64,000 nucleotides of DNA, from NCBI GenBank assembly GCA_045597125.1, contig JAZODR010000021.1, positions 1 to 64,000 on the forward strand. The letters are read 5' to 3'. Shown in pieces: positions 7,019 through 14,999 of the stretch. Source of the stretch: RGIG5579 sp045597125 (GTDB lineage: Bacteria; Bacillota; Clostridia; Oscillospirales; SIG627). The number at the start of each line of letters is the position of its first letter. Positions within the stretch are counted from its first letter, which is position 1. A program made the translations under genes and the position numbers. Under the pieces are notes generated by a model that saw only the letters and a list, made by a program, of their open reading frames with translations, searched no databases and was not told the DNA's origin.

Positions 7019-7858
7019 TTATGCGGAAATTTCACAAAGGAAGTTTATTCCTTGTTCAACTCGCTTTTTCACTTGAACTAATTTCTGAAATTCATATCGT
7101 CCTGCAGCGCCGTGAGTACCATCACTTAAAACATGGAACAACTCAAGGATGTTTGTAATGTCGGCTTCAGCAAAATCAATAACACTGCTATGAATGTCTG
7201 TGTTTCTCATCATATATTTGATTTTCTCTCGCCTTGTAGCATTACCACGGTCTGTTTTTTCGCAATTTGGATTATATGCGAATACCTGTATGTCTGGTGC
7301 TTTCAGTTCCATGAACTCTGTGAAAATCTCACGGGCACTTGTACAGAAGTGTCGTGCAGCATCTGGATTTTGAGGGTTCATAGCAAAAACCGCTCCTCGC
7401 CAACGGTTATTTAAGTCCTCGGATACATACAAAAGTTTATTGGCAATTTCAATATCTTCGGTATTTTCGGACGAAAAATCATCATTTTGAATGGCATTAG
7501 CAGTAATTAAACTGTTGGCTTGTTCTCGTTCGACTAAATCAAGTATATGTTCCTGTCTGGGAGATACAACACTGTCGCTGTATATGCTACCAATGGTGGT
7601 ATAGTGCTGGTGCATTGCACCAAGAGAGATAGTGTATGTACTTCTAACAGTTGAACTTGATTGTAACTTGTTGAGTTCCCGTGTAATTACTTGCTGATTG
7701 TGGCGAACTTTTGAATTGTATTTTCGAAGTTCACGATTCATATCGTTTTCAAATTTTCTTGTTGCTTTATTAATCTCGCTCTTCATATCCCGTTCGATTT
7801 TTCTTTGTGCCTGCCGCATTTGAGATTTGAAACTGGACATATTAAAACTTTTAGCCAA
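7019..7858 (-). CDS. Predicted pPIWI-associating nuclease-like protein
   Basis: A 279-residue protein with a charged coiled-coil N-terminus (about 1-75) and a conserved C-terminal domain (about 150-277) containing RWRGAVFAMNPQNPDAARHF, CTSAREIF, TRREKIKYMM and LFHVLSDGTHGAAG. From memory this resembles the domain named predicted pPIWI-associating nuclease, found near prokaryotic PIWI-RE systems; I cannot confirm it by search. The start is TTG 7858, 8 bases after AAAGGAG. No PIWI gene is present. It follows the TcmP-radical SAM-deformylase cassette by 19 bp, so it is probably cotranscribed with it. Confidence 0.65.
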   Translation of the reverse strand: MAKSFNMSSFKSQMRQAQRKIERDMKSEINKATRKFENDMNRELRKYNSKVRHNQQVITRELNKLQSSSTVRSTYTISLGAMHQHYTTIGSIYSDSVVSPRQEHILDLVEREQANSLITANAIQNDDFSSENTEDIEIANKLLYVSEDLNNRWRGAVFAMNPQNPDAARHFCTSAREIFTEFMELKAPDIQVFAYNPNCEKTDRGNATRREKIKYMMRNTDIHSSVIDFAEADITNILELFHVLSDGTHGAAGRYEFQKLVQVKKRVEQGINFLCEISA

Positions 7859-7877
7859 TATTTTTCTCCTTTTGCTT

Positions 7878-8291
7878 TTATATCAATATTCCATTACAGT
7901 GATCAATTTCGTGCTGAATTATCCGCGCGGGCCAACCAGTAAAGGTTTTTATGCGGATTTGAAATTCCGCAGTTTGCCACTGAACTTTGATGTACTTGTA
8001 ACGTTTGCACGGACGAGGACCGCCGAGTAATGAAAGACAACCTTCTTCAGTGTCATATGGTTCAGACTTTTTGATAATCTCGGGGTTAAACATCGTCATA
8101 TATGTGCCTTCGTTATCAAATACAATAATGCGCTTGCGCACACCAATCATGTTCGCTGCCATTCCGACACAACTTTCCTTGTGCGCTATCAGCGTGTCAA
8201 GCAAATCTTGTGCCACCTGCAAATCTTCTTTTATGGCAATCTCCGACTTTCCCGCTAGAAAAATCGGATTGTGCATCAATTCCTTAATCAT
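7878..8291 (-). CDS. Peptide deformylase-family enzyme
   Basis: The 137-residue protein carries all three deformylase motifs: GMAANMIG at 43-50 (motif 1, with Met replacing the usual Gln), EGCLS at 83-87 with the metal ligand Cys85, and HEIDH at 127-131 with the two His ligands and catalytic Glu128. Deformylases remove the formyl group from new peptides. It is shorter than the housekeeping enzyme and, to my knowledge, resembles the short Clostridia type in which the Met is common. Its ATG overlaps the stop of the radical-SAM-like gene (ATGA), placing it in an accessory cassette and not beside fmt. Confidence 0.85.
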   Translation of the reverse strand: MIKELMHNPIFLAGKSEIAIKEDLQVAQDLLDTLIAHKESCVGMAANMIGVRKRIIVFDNEGTYMTMFNPEIIKKSEPYDTEEGCLSLLGGPRPCKRYKYIKVQWQTAEFQIRIKTFTGWPARIIQHEIDHCNGILI

Positions 8292-9064
8292 TCACTAGGT
8301 TCTCCAGTTGTTATAGTACCATCTTTAATATGATAAGCAATTCCTTGCTTGTTACAAAACTCAATTACTTGCTGCGCACAACGATTATAAAAGTCTTTGT
8401 GTTTTTTGTATGCGGAAACTTCCTTGCTGTAATTGGTTCTGCCAAAAATAATTTTATCTGCAAATGCTACAGTTTCAAGAATCATCCTAAGATCTTGTTT
8501 GATAAGATTAGGGGTAGGATAAGGTTCTATACTAACCCACGTTTTACAACCTCTTTCACTAAGCATTCTTAATGCTTGAATGCGCTCAGCATAAGGCGCA
8601 GAACCCGGTTCCATGCGTTTACGGTATTCTTCATCCAACGATATTAGTGTTATACCATATTCATTATCCAATGAACATTCTGCCAGTTCTATGGGAAGAA
8701 TACCTTTGGTTAATACAGTGCATTTTATATTTGAAGCATTAAGTTTTCTTATGGCAGCAATGCTCATTTTAGCTATCTCTTGATAATTATACATGAAAGG
8801 ATCTGTTGTAAAACACAACTGAACTGATTGAATTTTATCTTTTAAACGCGGTATTTCTTCATCCAACAACTCCAAAGTGTTAGAAACGATGCGCGGTTCA
8901 AGCCAATCTTCATACGACAAAACTTCCCCGAAACGCTTTTTCATCATATAGGCATAACAAGGATATTTACAACCATGCGCACAACCTAAAACATGATTCA
9001 TGGTATAATCACCATATTCGACGCCCGTTTTATACAGCATCGTTTTCCTGGTTATGCTTTTCAT
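8288..9064 (-). CDS. Three-cysteine-motif (radical-SAM-like) protein
   Basis: A 258-residue protein whose N-terminal GCAHGCKYPCYAYM places cysteines at 28, 32 and 36 (Cx3Cx3C). The radical SAM superfamily normally has Cx3Cx2C, and the rest of the protein follows spore photoproduct lyase-like enzymes (LCFTTDPF, TVLTKG, ISLDEEYRKRMEPG, SIEPYPTP). Proteins of this type pair with TcmP, the gene just upstream. ATG 9064 is chosen because GAGGTGG precedes it, and it overlaps the TcmP stop by 4 bases. Reaction unknown; an iron-sulfur, SAM-dependent modification is inference. Confidence 0.8.
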   Translation of the reverse strand: MKSITRKTMLYKTGVEYGDYTMNHVLGCAHGCKYPCYAYMMKKRFGEVLSYEDWLEPRIVSNTLELLDEEIPRLKDKIQSVQLCFTTDPFMYNYQEIAKMSIAAIRKLNASNIKCTVLTKGILPIELAECSLDNEYGITLISLDEEYRKRMEPGSAPYAERIQALRMLSERGCKTWVSIEPYPTPNLIKQDLRMILETVAFADKIIFGRTNYSKEVSAYKKHKDFYNRCAQQVIEFCNKQGIAYHIKDGTITTGEPSE

Positions 9065-10263
9065 CCTATCCACCTCAATTCTGTAGTTTTCCCTTTATCA
9101 TCAGCAAAAAAGGTAGAAACTCGCCCAGTAGGACTTAGCGTCGGAGTGCGAACCACATCAAGTTTGCCATCTTTCTCTAATTTTTTATAAATATCCTTTA
9201 CGGTTTTTACTTTACAGACTATACCATATACACTATAAAAATCTGCCATAACTACGTTTAATCTTACAGGCTTATTAATTTGTGACAAATGCTCAATAAC
9301 TTTTGCTTTGATTTCAGTTTCATCAACCATACTATTATCCACATTTTCTTCCCACAGCATTTGCTGACCACCGCTCTGGATATCTTGCATTAATTCCCAT
9401 CTACCAAAGATATTATCAACCATAAGCAAGGCACCATCTGGGTGATTGGTAGCATGGATCATTCGATATTTAGGAACTTGTCCTCTTTTGATGCGTAATG
9501 GCATATTTAAAACATAGCCATAACTTTGACGCAATCTTTTACAATACGCTTCCGCAAATTCCGCCTCAGCCTCATAAGCGGTGATTTTCCCACTACGTTT
9601 TCTTTCAATTATCTCAACCCAATAATCTCCACCGGCAATCTTATTAAGCGCCGCTTTAGATTTTTCATCAGAGGAAAGTTGTGTGGAGTCATATTCCACT
9701 AAATCCTCTAAAAGATCGCTCTCAGCAAAGTTAACCCCAAGAACACGGCAACCTTCTCTTATGAATCCGAAAGAGTTCATATTTATAAGAAGTTCTACAC
9801 TATTAAACCCTTGAGTTGTAAAGGAATCGAACATATCACAATCGAGCGCCTTGATTCCATAAGGGTCAACATACAAAAAAACATTACAACCTTTTTTGGA
9901 TTTAAGAACCTCTTCTATTTGTTCCTCGTATTTTCCAGATATTATTTTAACGTTTGGATACTCTTTTAAATTGTTTTCCAAATCATGAGCATAATTTAAA
10001 TCGATAAAATATGGTTCGATATTCCACGATGTCATTGTTGTTTGATCAAGACAATTTTGCATTGTTTGTAACGCAATGATTGGGGAGCCTGGCTTTCCGT
10101 CCTCAAACGCTCCCTTTCCAGCAAAGCAGTCAACATAAACAATTGAGTGGCGAGTATGTAAGATTTTTTGAAGATAAGGTTTCAAATAACACCCCAATAA
10201 CTCATCCTTAACTTCTGACCAAGGCTTCTTTTCTTTAAAAAAGTCGTCATTCTTTTTTGCCAT
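9061..10263 (-). CDS. tcmP: Three-Cys-motif partner protein TcmP
   Basis: A 400-residue protein matching the TcmP family, named for its pairing with three-cysteine-motif proteins. The N-terminal half looks like a nucleotide- or SAM-binding Rossmann domain: VDCFAGKG at 44-51 with G..GS at 56-60, and VDPYGIK at 132-138 in the place of a methyltransferase motif IV. The C-terminal part (about 300-395) resembles a small winged-helix domain. It is the first gene of a cassette in which TcmP, the radical-SAM-like gene and the deformylase gene overlap by 4 bases each. Function is unknown; presence in mobile and defence regions is characteristic. Confidence 0.85.
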   Translation of the reverse strand: MAKKNDDFFKEKKPWSEVKDELLGCYLKPYLQKILHTRHSIVYVDCFAGKGAFEDGKPGSPIIALQTMQNCLDQTTMTSWNIEPYFIDLNYAHDLENNLKEYPNVKIISGKYEEQIEEVLKSKKGCNVFLYVDPYGIKALDCDMFDSFTTQGFNSVELLINMNSFGFIREGCRVLGVNFAESDLLEDLVEYDSTQLSSDEKSKAALNKIAGGDYWVEIIERKRSGKITAYEAEAEFAEAYCKRLRQSYGYVLNMPLRIKRGQVPKYRMIHATNHPDGALLMVDNIFGRWELMQDIQSGGQQMLWEENVDNSMVDETEIKAKVIEHLSQINKPVRLNVVMADFYSVYGIVCKVKTVKDIYKKLEKDGKLDVVRTPTLSPTGRVSTFFADDKGKTTELRWIG

Positions 10264-10409
10264 AAACTTAACCTCTAAACCTTATTTGAATATTTTCTCT
10301 TTAACTTACCAAGATTAGTTCGTCCGCTGGGTAAAAGCCGCAACTCTCAATCTCACTTAGCGTGATCCAATCGGTATTTTATGTTCTTTCGTTGACATAT
10401 TAATATAAT

Positions 10410-11624
10410 TTATGCCTCATAAGAAAAGACAATAAAATTATCAATTTGTCTCTTTTTAATCATAAACTTTGATTTTCGCTTTGCGCCACTTGCTTGTCTT
10501 CCTTGATTAAAGTTCGACAGAACAACGCCCATATTGATAGGGTTGATCTCAAAAATTTTCATTCGCGTGTATTTTACGGAGTGCTTCATGACTCTAGCAG
10601 AGGAAATCTTACCACCTTCAACATATGGGGTGCCTGTTAATGTCATTCTTTTCTTGCACATTTCATACGCATAGTCAGAATCCTTCCGAGTTTTATGCTC
10701 GTACATAACAACCCAAATTTTTCCGTGATCACGCAGAGCATCTAAAACATGTTTTTTGTCATTACCGGGAGCATCATATTTATCAATATCACTAGATTTT
10801 ATATCGCCATAAAAGTCTAACTGACGAAAGAAAAGGTCAAGATCTAACATGCCAGTTCCTTTTTTATTCCCAATATAAATCATGGCGTTTTCGCATGCGC
10901 TATTCCTAATGAATTCATCAATTTTGTATTCAAGCCACCATCCTGCCCATTGGTTTCCTTTCCATTGGTACCAGTTGCCATCTTTCATTTCAGAGATTGC
11001 TTCATCAGCAAAAATCCAACTTTCAAAAGGAAAGGTAGCATTAAACTGTTCAAACAAAGAAAGGATCGTGTTTGAAGAAACACTCTCTCCAGAAAGATAC
11101 CTCATAAAGCAATCTGAACGAATGGTTGTAATATGATTGCCGCGGGAGTCGGTTTTATTAAACAATCCATTTTCTGCCGCTTGATAAATATCATTTGAAA
11201 ACACATGCGCAGCACTAGAATTTATGTTGTTTCCTATATAATCATTCAAATTAAAATCAACAAAAACAACTAACCCATTGTATTGGTAAATTCCAATCAG
11301 TCTGATTTTAGTGTTTTCATCATTTTTATGCTCGCTATAAAAATCCTTAAACCAAGATTTAAATTGAAATCTCTTTTTGTATATCGGATGAGGCTTGCTT
11401 AAATATGTCACAGAACCAACAAGAAAATATTCTCGCACATCATCATGCACATATTCATAAACAATCTTTCTAGGCTTGTATTTATAAATTTTACACTCTT
11501 CGCCCAACCACTCTTGCAAGACTTGCAAAATTTCGCTTTTAATTCTTAATGGCTGATCATAATCCTCTACTAGCGTTTTATCTACTGTGATTTGCTCACT
11601 TTTCTTAACTTGTATTCTAGCCAT
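10410..11624 (-). CDS. Type II restriction endonuclease, copy 1
   Basis: A 404-residue protein homologous to the product of 12860-14035. Both share the SAAHVF/SSAHVY region and a PD-(D/E)xK-like core. Here the core is E232 (LEYKID), D261/D263 (DLDLFF) and D274-x-K276 (YGDIK). Both also end in a basic IKK-x-x-x-D-x-F motif. It follows the C5-methyltransferase gene by 17 bp, which fits a type II restriction-modification pair in which the methylase protects the same site. The recognition sequence cannot be read from the protein. ATG 11624 has a weak AGAGGA upstream. Confidence 0.8.
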   Translation of the reverse strand: MARIQVKKSEQITVDKTLVEDYDQPLRIKSEILQVLQEWLGEECKIYKYKPRKIVYEYVHDDVREYFLVGSVTYLSKPHPIYKKRFQFKSWFKDFYSEHKNDENTKIRLIGIYQYNGLVVFVDFNLNDYIGNNINSSAAHVFSNDIYQAAENGLFNKTDSRGNHITTIRSDCFMRYLSGESVSSNTILSLFEQFNATFPFESWIFADEAISEMKDGNWYQWKGNQWAGWWLEYKIDEFIRNSACENAMIYIGNKKGTGMLDLDLFFRQLDFYGDIKSSDIDKYDAPGNDKKHVLDALRDHGKIWVVMYEHKTRKDSDYAYEMCKKRMTLTGTPYVEGGKISSARVMKHSVKYTRMKIFEINPINMGVVLSNFNQGRQASGAKRKSKFMIKKRQIDNFIVFSYEA

Positions 11625-11641
11625 TAGTGATCCTCTTTTTC

Positions 11642-12802
11642 TTATTTTATTTCAAACAATTTCCTTGCTGCCTGTTCAATTACATCTACATTGACAGCGT
11701 TTCCGAACTGTTTATATGCCTGATGGTCATCGGCATCGGGGATAAATGTATTTGGGAAACTCTGCAGTCGAGCGGCTTCTCTTACTGTCAGTCTGCGCTT
11801 ATATTTGCCGATGATCGGGATCTGAACGATTGCAACCAACGCCGGGAAGCATGTAGGTGTTTTCACTCTAATTCCAGACGGTCTGAACTGGATTACGCCA
11901 TCCCACAAGGTTGTAATTTTTTCACCTGCTTGCCACTCCATTTTTCTTTGAGTGGGAGTGAAGTTTTGAAGATTATCGTACTTTATAAGCCATGTATCGA
12001 TAAATTTTTTGTTTAGTTGATAAAGTGCTTTGTTCTTGCGAATAAACTCTTTTTTCCACTCGGGGAAATCTTCTTCGGCATCTTTATCTTTGAAGTATTC
12101 AGCCCAGATCGGAAATCCAATCACTGTTTCCTTAATTCCTTTATAGAACTCATCCCAGGCATTGAGCACATACTCTTCTTTTTCGCTAATATAGTACTTA
12201 TCTTCAACTTCACCTTCATCAAGTATAGAATAGATTTTACTATCATCTTTAGACATTGGATTATTGAAGGTGATATGCAAATCTTTATCGGCATTCTCGG
12301 GATCGTAAATTCCGAGAATTACTACACGTTCTCTCAGTTGGGGAACTCCAAACTGGTGAGGACTAATAATAATCGGAACTGGAGTCAATCTGTAGCCGAG
12401 CGCCTTAAGATGTCTATGAATCGTTTTCCAGGTGTTGCCCTGGTCGTGTGATACAAGGTTGCGCACATTCTCAAGAACAATGTACTTTGTCTTATGATAT
12501 TGAAGAATTCTTTCAATTTCAAAGAAGAGCGTACCGCGAGTATCACTCATTCCTTTTTGAAAACCAGCCTTGGAAAATGCCTGGCAAGGAAATCCTGCAC
12601 AGAGCACATCATGGGCAGGGATGTCTTCCGCCGCAACCTCTCTTACGTTGTGATTAGCATCAATCTTGTAATTGTTGTAGTAGGTTTCAATGCAATGCGG
12701 ATCAATTTCAGATGCAAATACGCATTCACCGCCGAGATTTTCCATTGCTTGATGGAAACCTCCTATACCTGAAAATAAGTCTATAAATTTGAATTTATTC
12801 AT
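11642..12802 (-). CDS. DNA (cytosine-5) methyltransferase, copy 1
   Basis: A 386-residue C5-methyltransferase that would methylate the host's recognition sites. Motif I is FSGIGG (10-15), motif IV GFPCQ has the catalytic Cys73, motif VI ENV is at 111-113, motif VIII QLRER and the C-terminal RLTVREAARLQSFP and QFGNAVNV motifs are present. The target-recognition region (about 180-310) is long, unlike that of copy 2, so the two pairs probably recognise different sites. ATG 12802 follows GAGGTGATAATAA. The next gene is the cognate-type endonuclease. Confidence 0.93.
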   Translation of the reverse strand: MNKFKFIDLFSGIGGFHQAMENLGGECVFASEIDPHCIETYYNNYKIDANHNVREVAAEDIPAHDVLCAGFPCQAFSKAGFQKGMSDTRGTLFFEIERILQYHKTKYIVLENVRNLVSHDQGNTWKTIHRHLKALGYRLTPVPIIISPHQFGVPQLRERVVILGIYDPENADKDLHITFNNPMSKDDSKIYSILDEGEVEDKYYISEKEEYVLNAWDEFYKGIKETVIGFPIWAEYFKDKDAEEDFPEWKKEFIRKNKALYQLNKKFIDTWLIKYDNLQNFTPTQRKMEWQAGEKITTLWDGVIQFRPSGIRVKTPTCFPALVAIVQIPIIGKYKRRLTVREAARLQSFPNTFIPDADDHQAYKQFGNAVNVDVIEQAARKLFEIK

Positions 12803-12859
12803 TTATTATCACCTCAAAGGGAGTATACCCTAACACCTTTCATAAGTCCAGCTAAATAC

Positions 12860-14035
12860 TTAAAATTCCATCTGATGAATCAAGAATTTGTCCAGATTTT
12901 TCTTTTTAATTTGGATCTTCTTTTGTCTTGGATTGCCGTCACTGTTATGTCCTTGCTTAAATTCGTCTAAAAACTCAGCATTGCCTTTATTAATTTCCAA
13001 AACATAATAAGACGTCAATCTAACCAAATTCTTCATTTTATTGGCATAACTCAACAAGTTATCTTTACCGAGTTGCTGATTCCAAAAGATCGTTACCTCA
13101 TTATCATGATCGCGATCTCGTTCAGTATCATGGTTTACAACAACATAATAAATGCTTTCGTTTTCGATAACGCTCATTACGGTTTCCCAGTCGTTGCCTT
13201 GGATTCCGGCAGAATCATTACTATGCGCCTTAAGATCTCCGTAGGTGTTTGCCTGTGGGAAGAACAGATCAAGATCAATTTCGCCCTTCTTTTTGTTCTG
13301 TTTATATTGAAGAGCCGTAATCATTGGATGATTCTTTAGATACTCTTGTAACTTGAATTCATGATAAAATCCAGGCCATTCTGGCTGATATGCGTTATTG
13401 AAGCCTGCATCAATCATTTCTTGATAACAAGAAATGCCGTGCCAATTTTTCGCCAAATGAGAATAGAAATCATCAAGAATAGCAATAAACTCAAGGCGAA
13501 GGTCAACACCACCAATAATCTTACTGGTTAAATATCGTTCAATATTTTCTGGTGTAAAGACAGTAATAAGATTTTTGCGCACATCTTCTTTTTGAAAAAC
13601 ACCGAACAACAGACCGTTCTTTAGGTCAATTGTATATACATGGGCGGAAGAATTATGCGACTTGTTTGTTGCGTATTTGGTGATGTCAAAATCCACAAAC
13701 AAAAGAGTGCTCTTATATTTGTAAACACCCAATAACAATGTTTGAATACCTTGCTTGGTATTCTCTTTAAATACAGTCTTAAAGTTATCACCAATTTGGA
13801 TTCTTTTCTTAAAGAAGGGATGCGGTGTGCCAAGATAACTGATATTTTTAAAATAGATGCAATACTTTTTACCTTCTTTTTCACCGTAAAGCGCGCCGTC
13901 TTTTTCTTCGGTATTCGGGAAATTCTCTAACAGAATATTAACCAATTCATCTTTATTTAAGATCTCGCCATAATCCATAACGATCTCAAGGTTTTCATTG
14001 ATTTGTTCTGATTTGAGATTACTGTAAGTCATCAT
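12860..14035 (-). CDS. Type II restriction endonuclease, copy 2
   Basis: A 391-residue homologue of the endonuclease at 10410-11624, with E226 (HEFKLQ), D254/D256 (DLDLFF) and D267-x-K269 (YGDLK) as the likely PD-(D/E)xK residues. The gene overlaps the end of the preceding methyltransferase gene by 17 bases, and its TGGAGGA Shine-Dalgarno lies inside that gene, so synthesis of methylase and nuclease is coupled. Its clear homology but low identity to copy 1 suggests an old duplication or two separate acquisitions of the same family. Confidence 0.8.
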   Translation of the reverse strand: MMTYSNLKSEQINENLEIVMDYGEILNKDELVNILLENFPNTEEKDGALYGEKEGKKYCIYFKNISYLGTPHPFFKKRIQIGDNFKTVFKENTKQGIQTLLLGVYKYKSTLLFVDFDITKYATNKSHNSSAHVYTIDLKNGLLFGVFQKEDVRKNLITVFTPENIERYLTSKIIGGVDLRLEFIAILDDFYSHLAKNWHGISCYQEMIDAGFNNAYQPEWPGFYHEFKLQEYLKNHPMITALQYKQNKKKGEIDLDLFFPQANTYGDLKAHSNDSAGIQGNDWETVMSVIENESIYYVVVNHDTERDRDHDNEVTIFWNQQLGKDNLLSYANKMKNLVRLTSYYVLEINKGNAEFLDEFKQGHNSDGNPRQKKIQIKKKNLDKFLIHQMEF

Positions 14036-14993
14036 TATCCTCCAATACTTTTTGGATTTGTTCTGCGATTCTCCGGATTACCGGAACACAAACAGAATTG
14101 CCTATTTGAGTATAGGCTTGTTGAATAGTTGTCCCAACAGGAAAAGAATAGTCTTTAGGAAATCCTTGGAAATCAAGGCACTCCCGAACGGTTAATTTTC
14201 TATAACCGAAATCATCAATAATAATCGGCACTCGATTATCTCTCGTTCCCATAGATGCTGTAAGCGTAGGGCAAGTTTGATTTTTAGCAAGGTGTATTCC
14301 TGAATCGTGAACACGATAAATAGAGTCGTTTCTTTTCACTTTGCTAATCATATTTTCATAAAAAGGATCTTCTTCATTGTAATAATAGATTTCTTTTTGC
14401 TTGGTATGTTTATCAATGATGTCGAAGATACCCGTAGTTAATTCTATTGGTTCAGGATATTTGAATTTTGTTGCAAGATTTTCATCCTTAAAAGCAACAA
14501 CATATGTCCTGTTACGAGTTTGTGGGGAATTTCCATATTCGTTGGAAGGCAAGTTCTGATATCTTAATACATAGTCGAGTTCTGACAACGCATTAAATAT
14601 TGTAATAAAGGTTCTGCCGTTATCATGATCAATAAGATTTGCCACGTTCTCCAAGAAGATAATCTTTGGCTGTGCAATTTTTGCCACTTCAATGATCTGG
14701 AAAAATAAATTTCCTCGTACATCTTCAAAACCCTTGTGAGGTCCTGCAACAGAGAAAGGCTGGCACGGAAAACCAGCGGTCAATATATCGAACACAGGGA
14801 TCGTTTGCTTATTAACTTTTTTGATATTTGCCTCTAACAAATATTTGTCGCCAAAGTTATGGCGATAGGTTCTGCAAGCGGCAGCATCTTTTTCGTTTGC
14901 CCAAACAATTTCAAAGCCTGCTTGCTTAAACCCTAAACAAATACCACCTATGCCGGCAAACATACTGCCGACGGTATATGTATTATTGTTCAT
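14019..14993 (-). CDS. DNA (cytosine-5) methyltransferase, copy 2
   Basis: A 324-residue C5-methyltransferase with FAGIGG at 12-17, the catalytic GFPCQ with Cys77, ENV at 115-117, QTRNR, RKLTVRECLDFQGFP and QIGNSVCVP. It lacks the roughly 60-residue insertion seen in copy 1. It starts 6 bp after the stop of the DUF262-HNH gene with no obvious Shine-Dalgarno, so it probably depends on reinitiation by ribosomes leaving that gene. The overlapping endonuclease gene follows. Confidence 0.93.
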   Translation of the reverse strand: MNNNTYTVGSMFAGIGGICLGFKQAGFEIVWANEKDAAACRTYRHNFGDKYLLEANIKKVNKQTIPVFDILTAGFPCQPFSVAGPHKGFEDVRGNLFFQIIEVAKIAQPKIIFLENVANLIDHDNGRTFITIFNALSELDYVLRYQNLPSNEYGNSPQTRNRTYVVAFKDENLATKFKYPEPIELTTGIFDIIDKHTKQKEIYYYNEEDPFYENMISKVKRNDSIYRVHDSGIHLAKNQTCPTLTASMGTRDNRVPIIIDDFGYRKLTVRECLDFQGFPKDYSFPVGTTIQQAYTQIGNSVCVPVIRRIAEQIQKVLEDNDDLQ

Positions 14994-14999
14994 ATTAAC

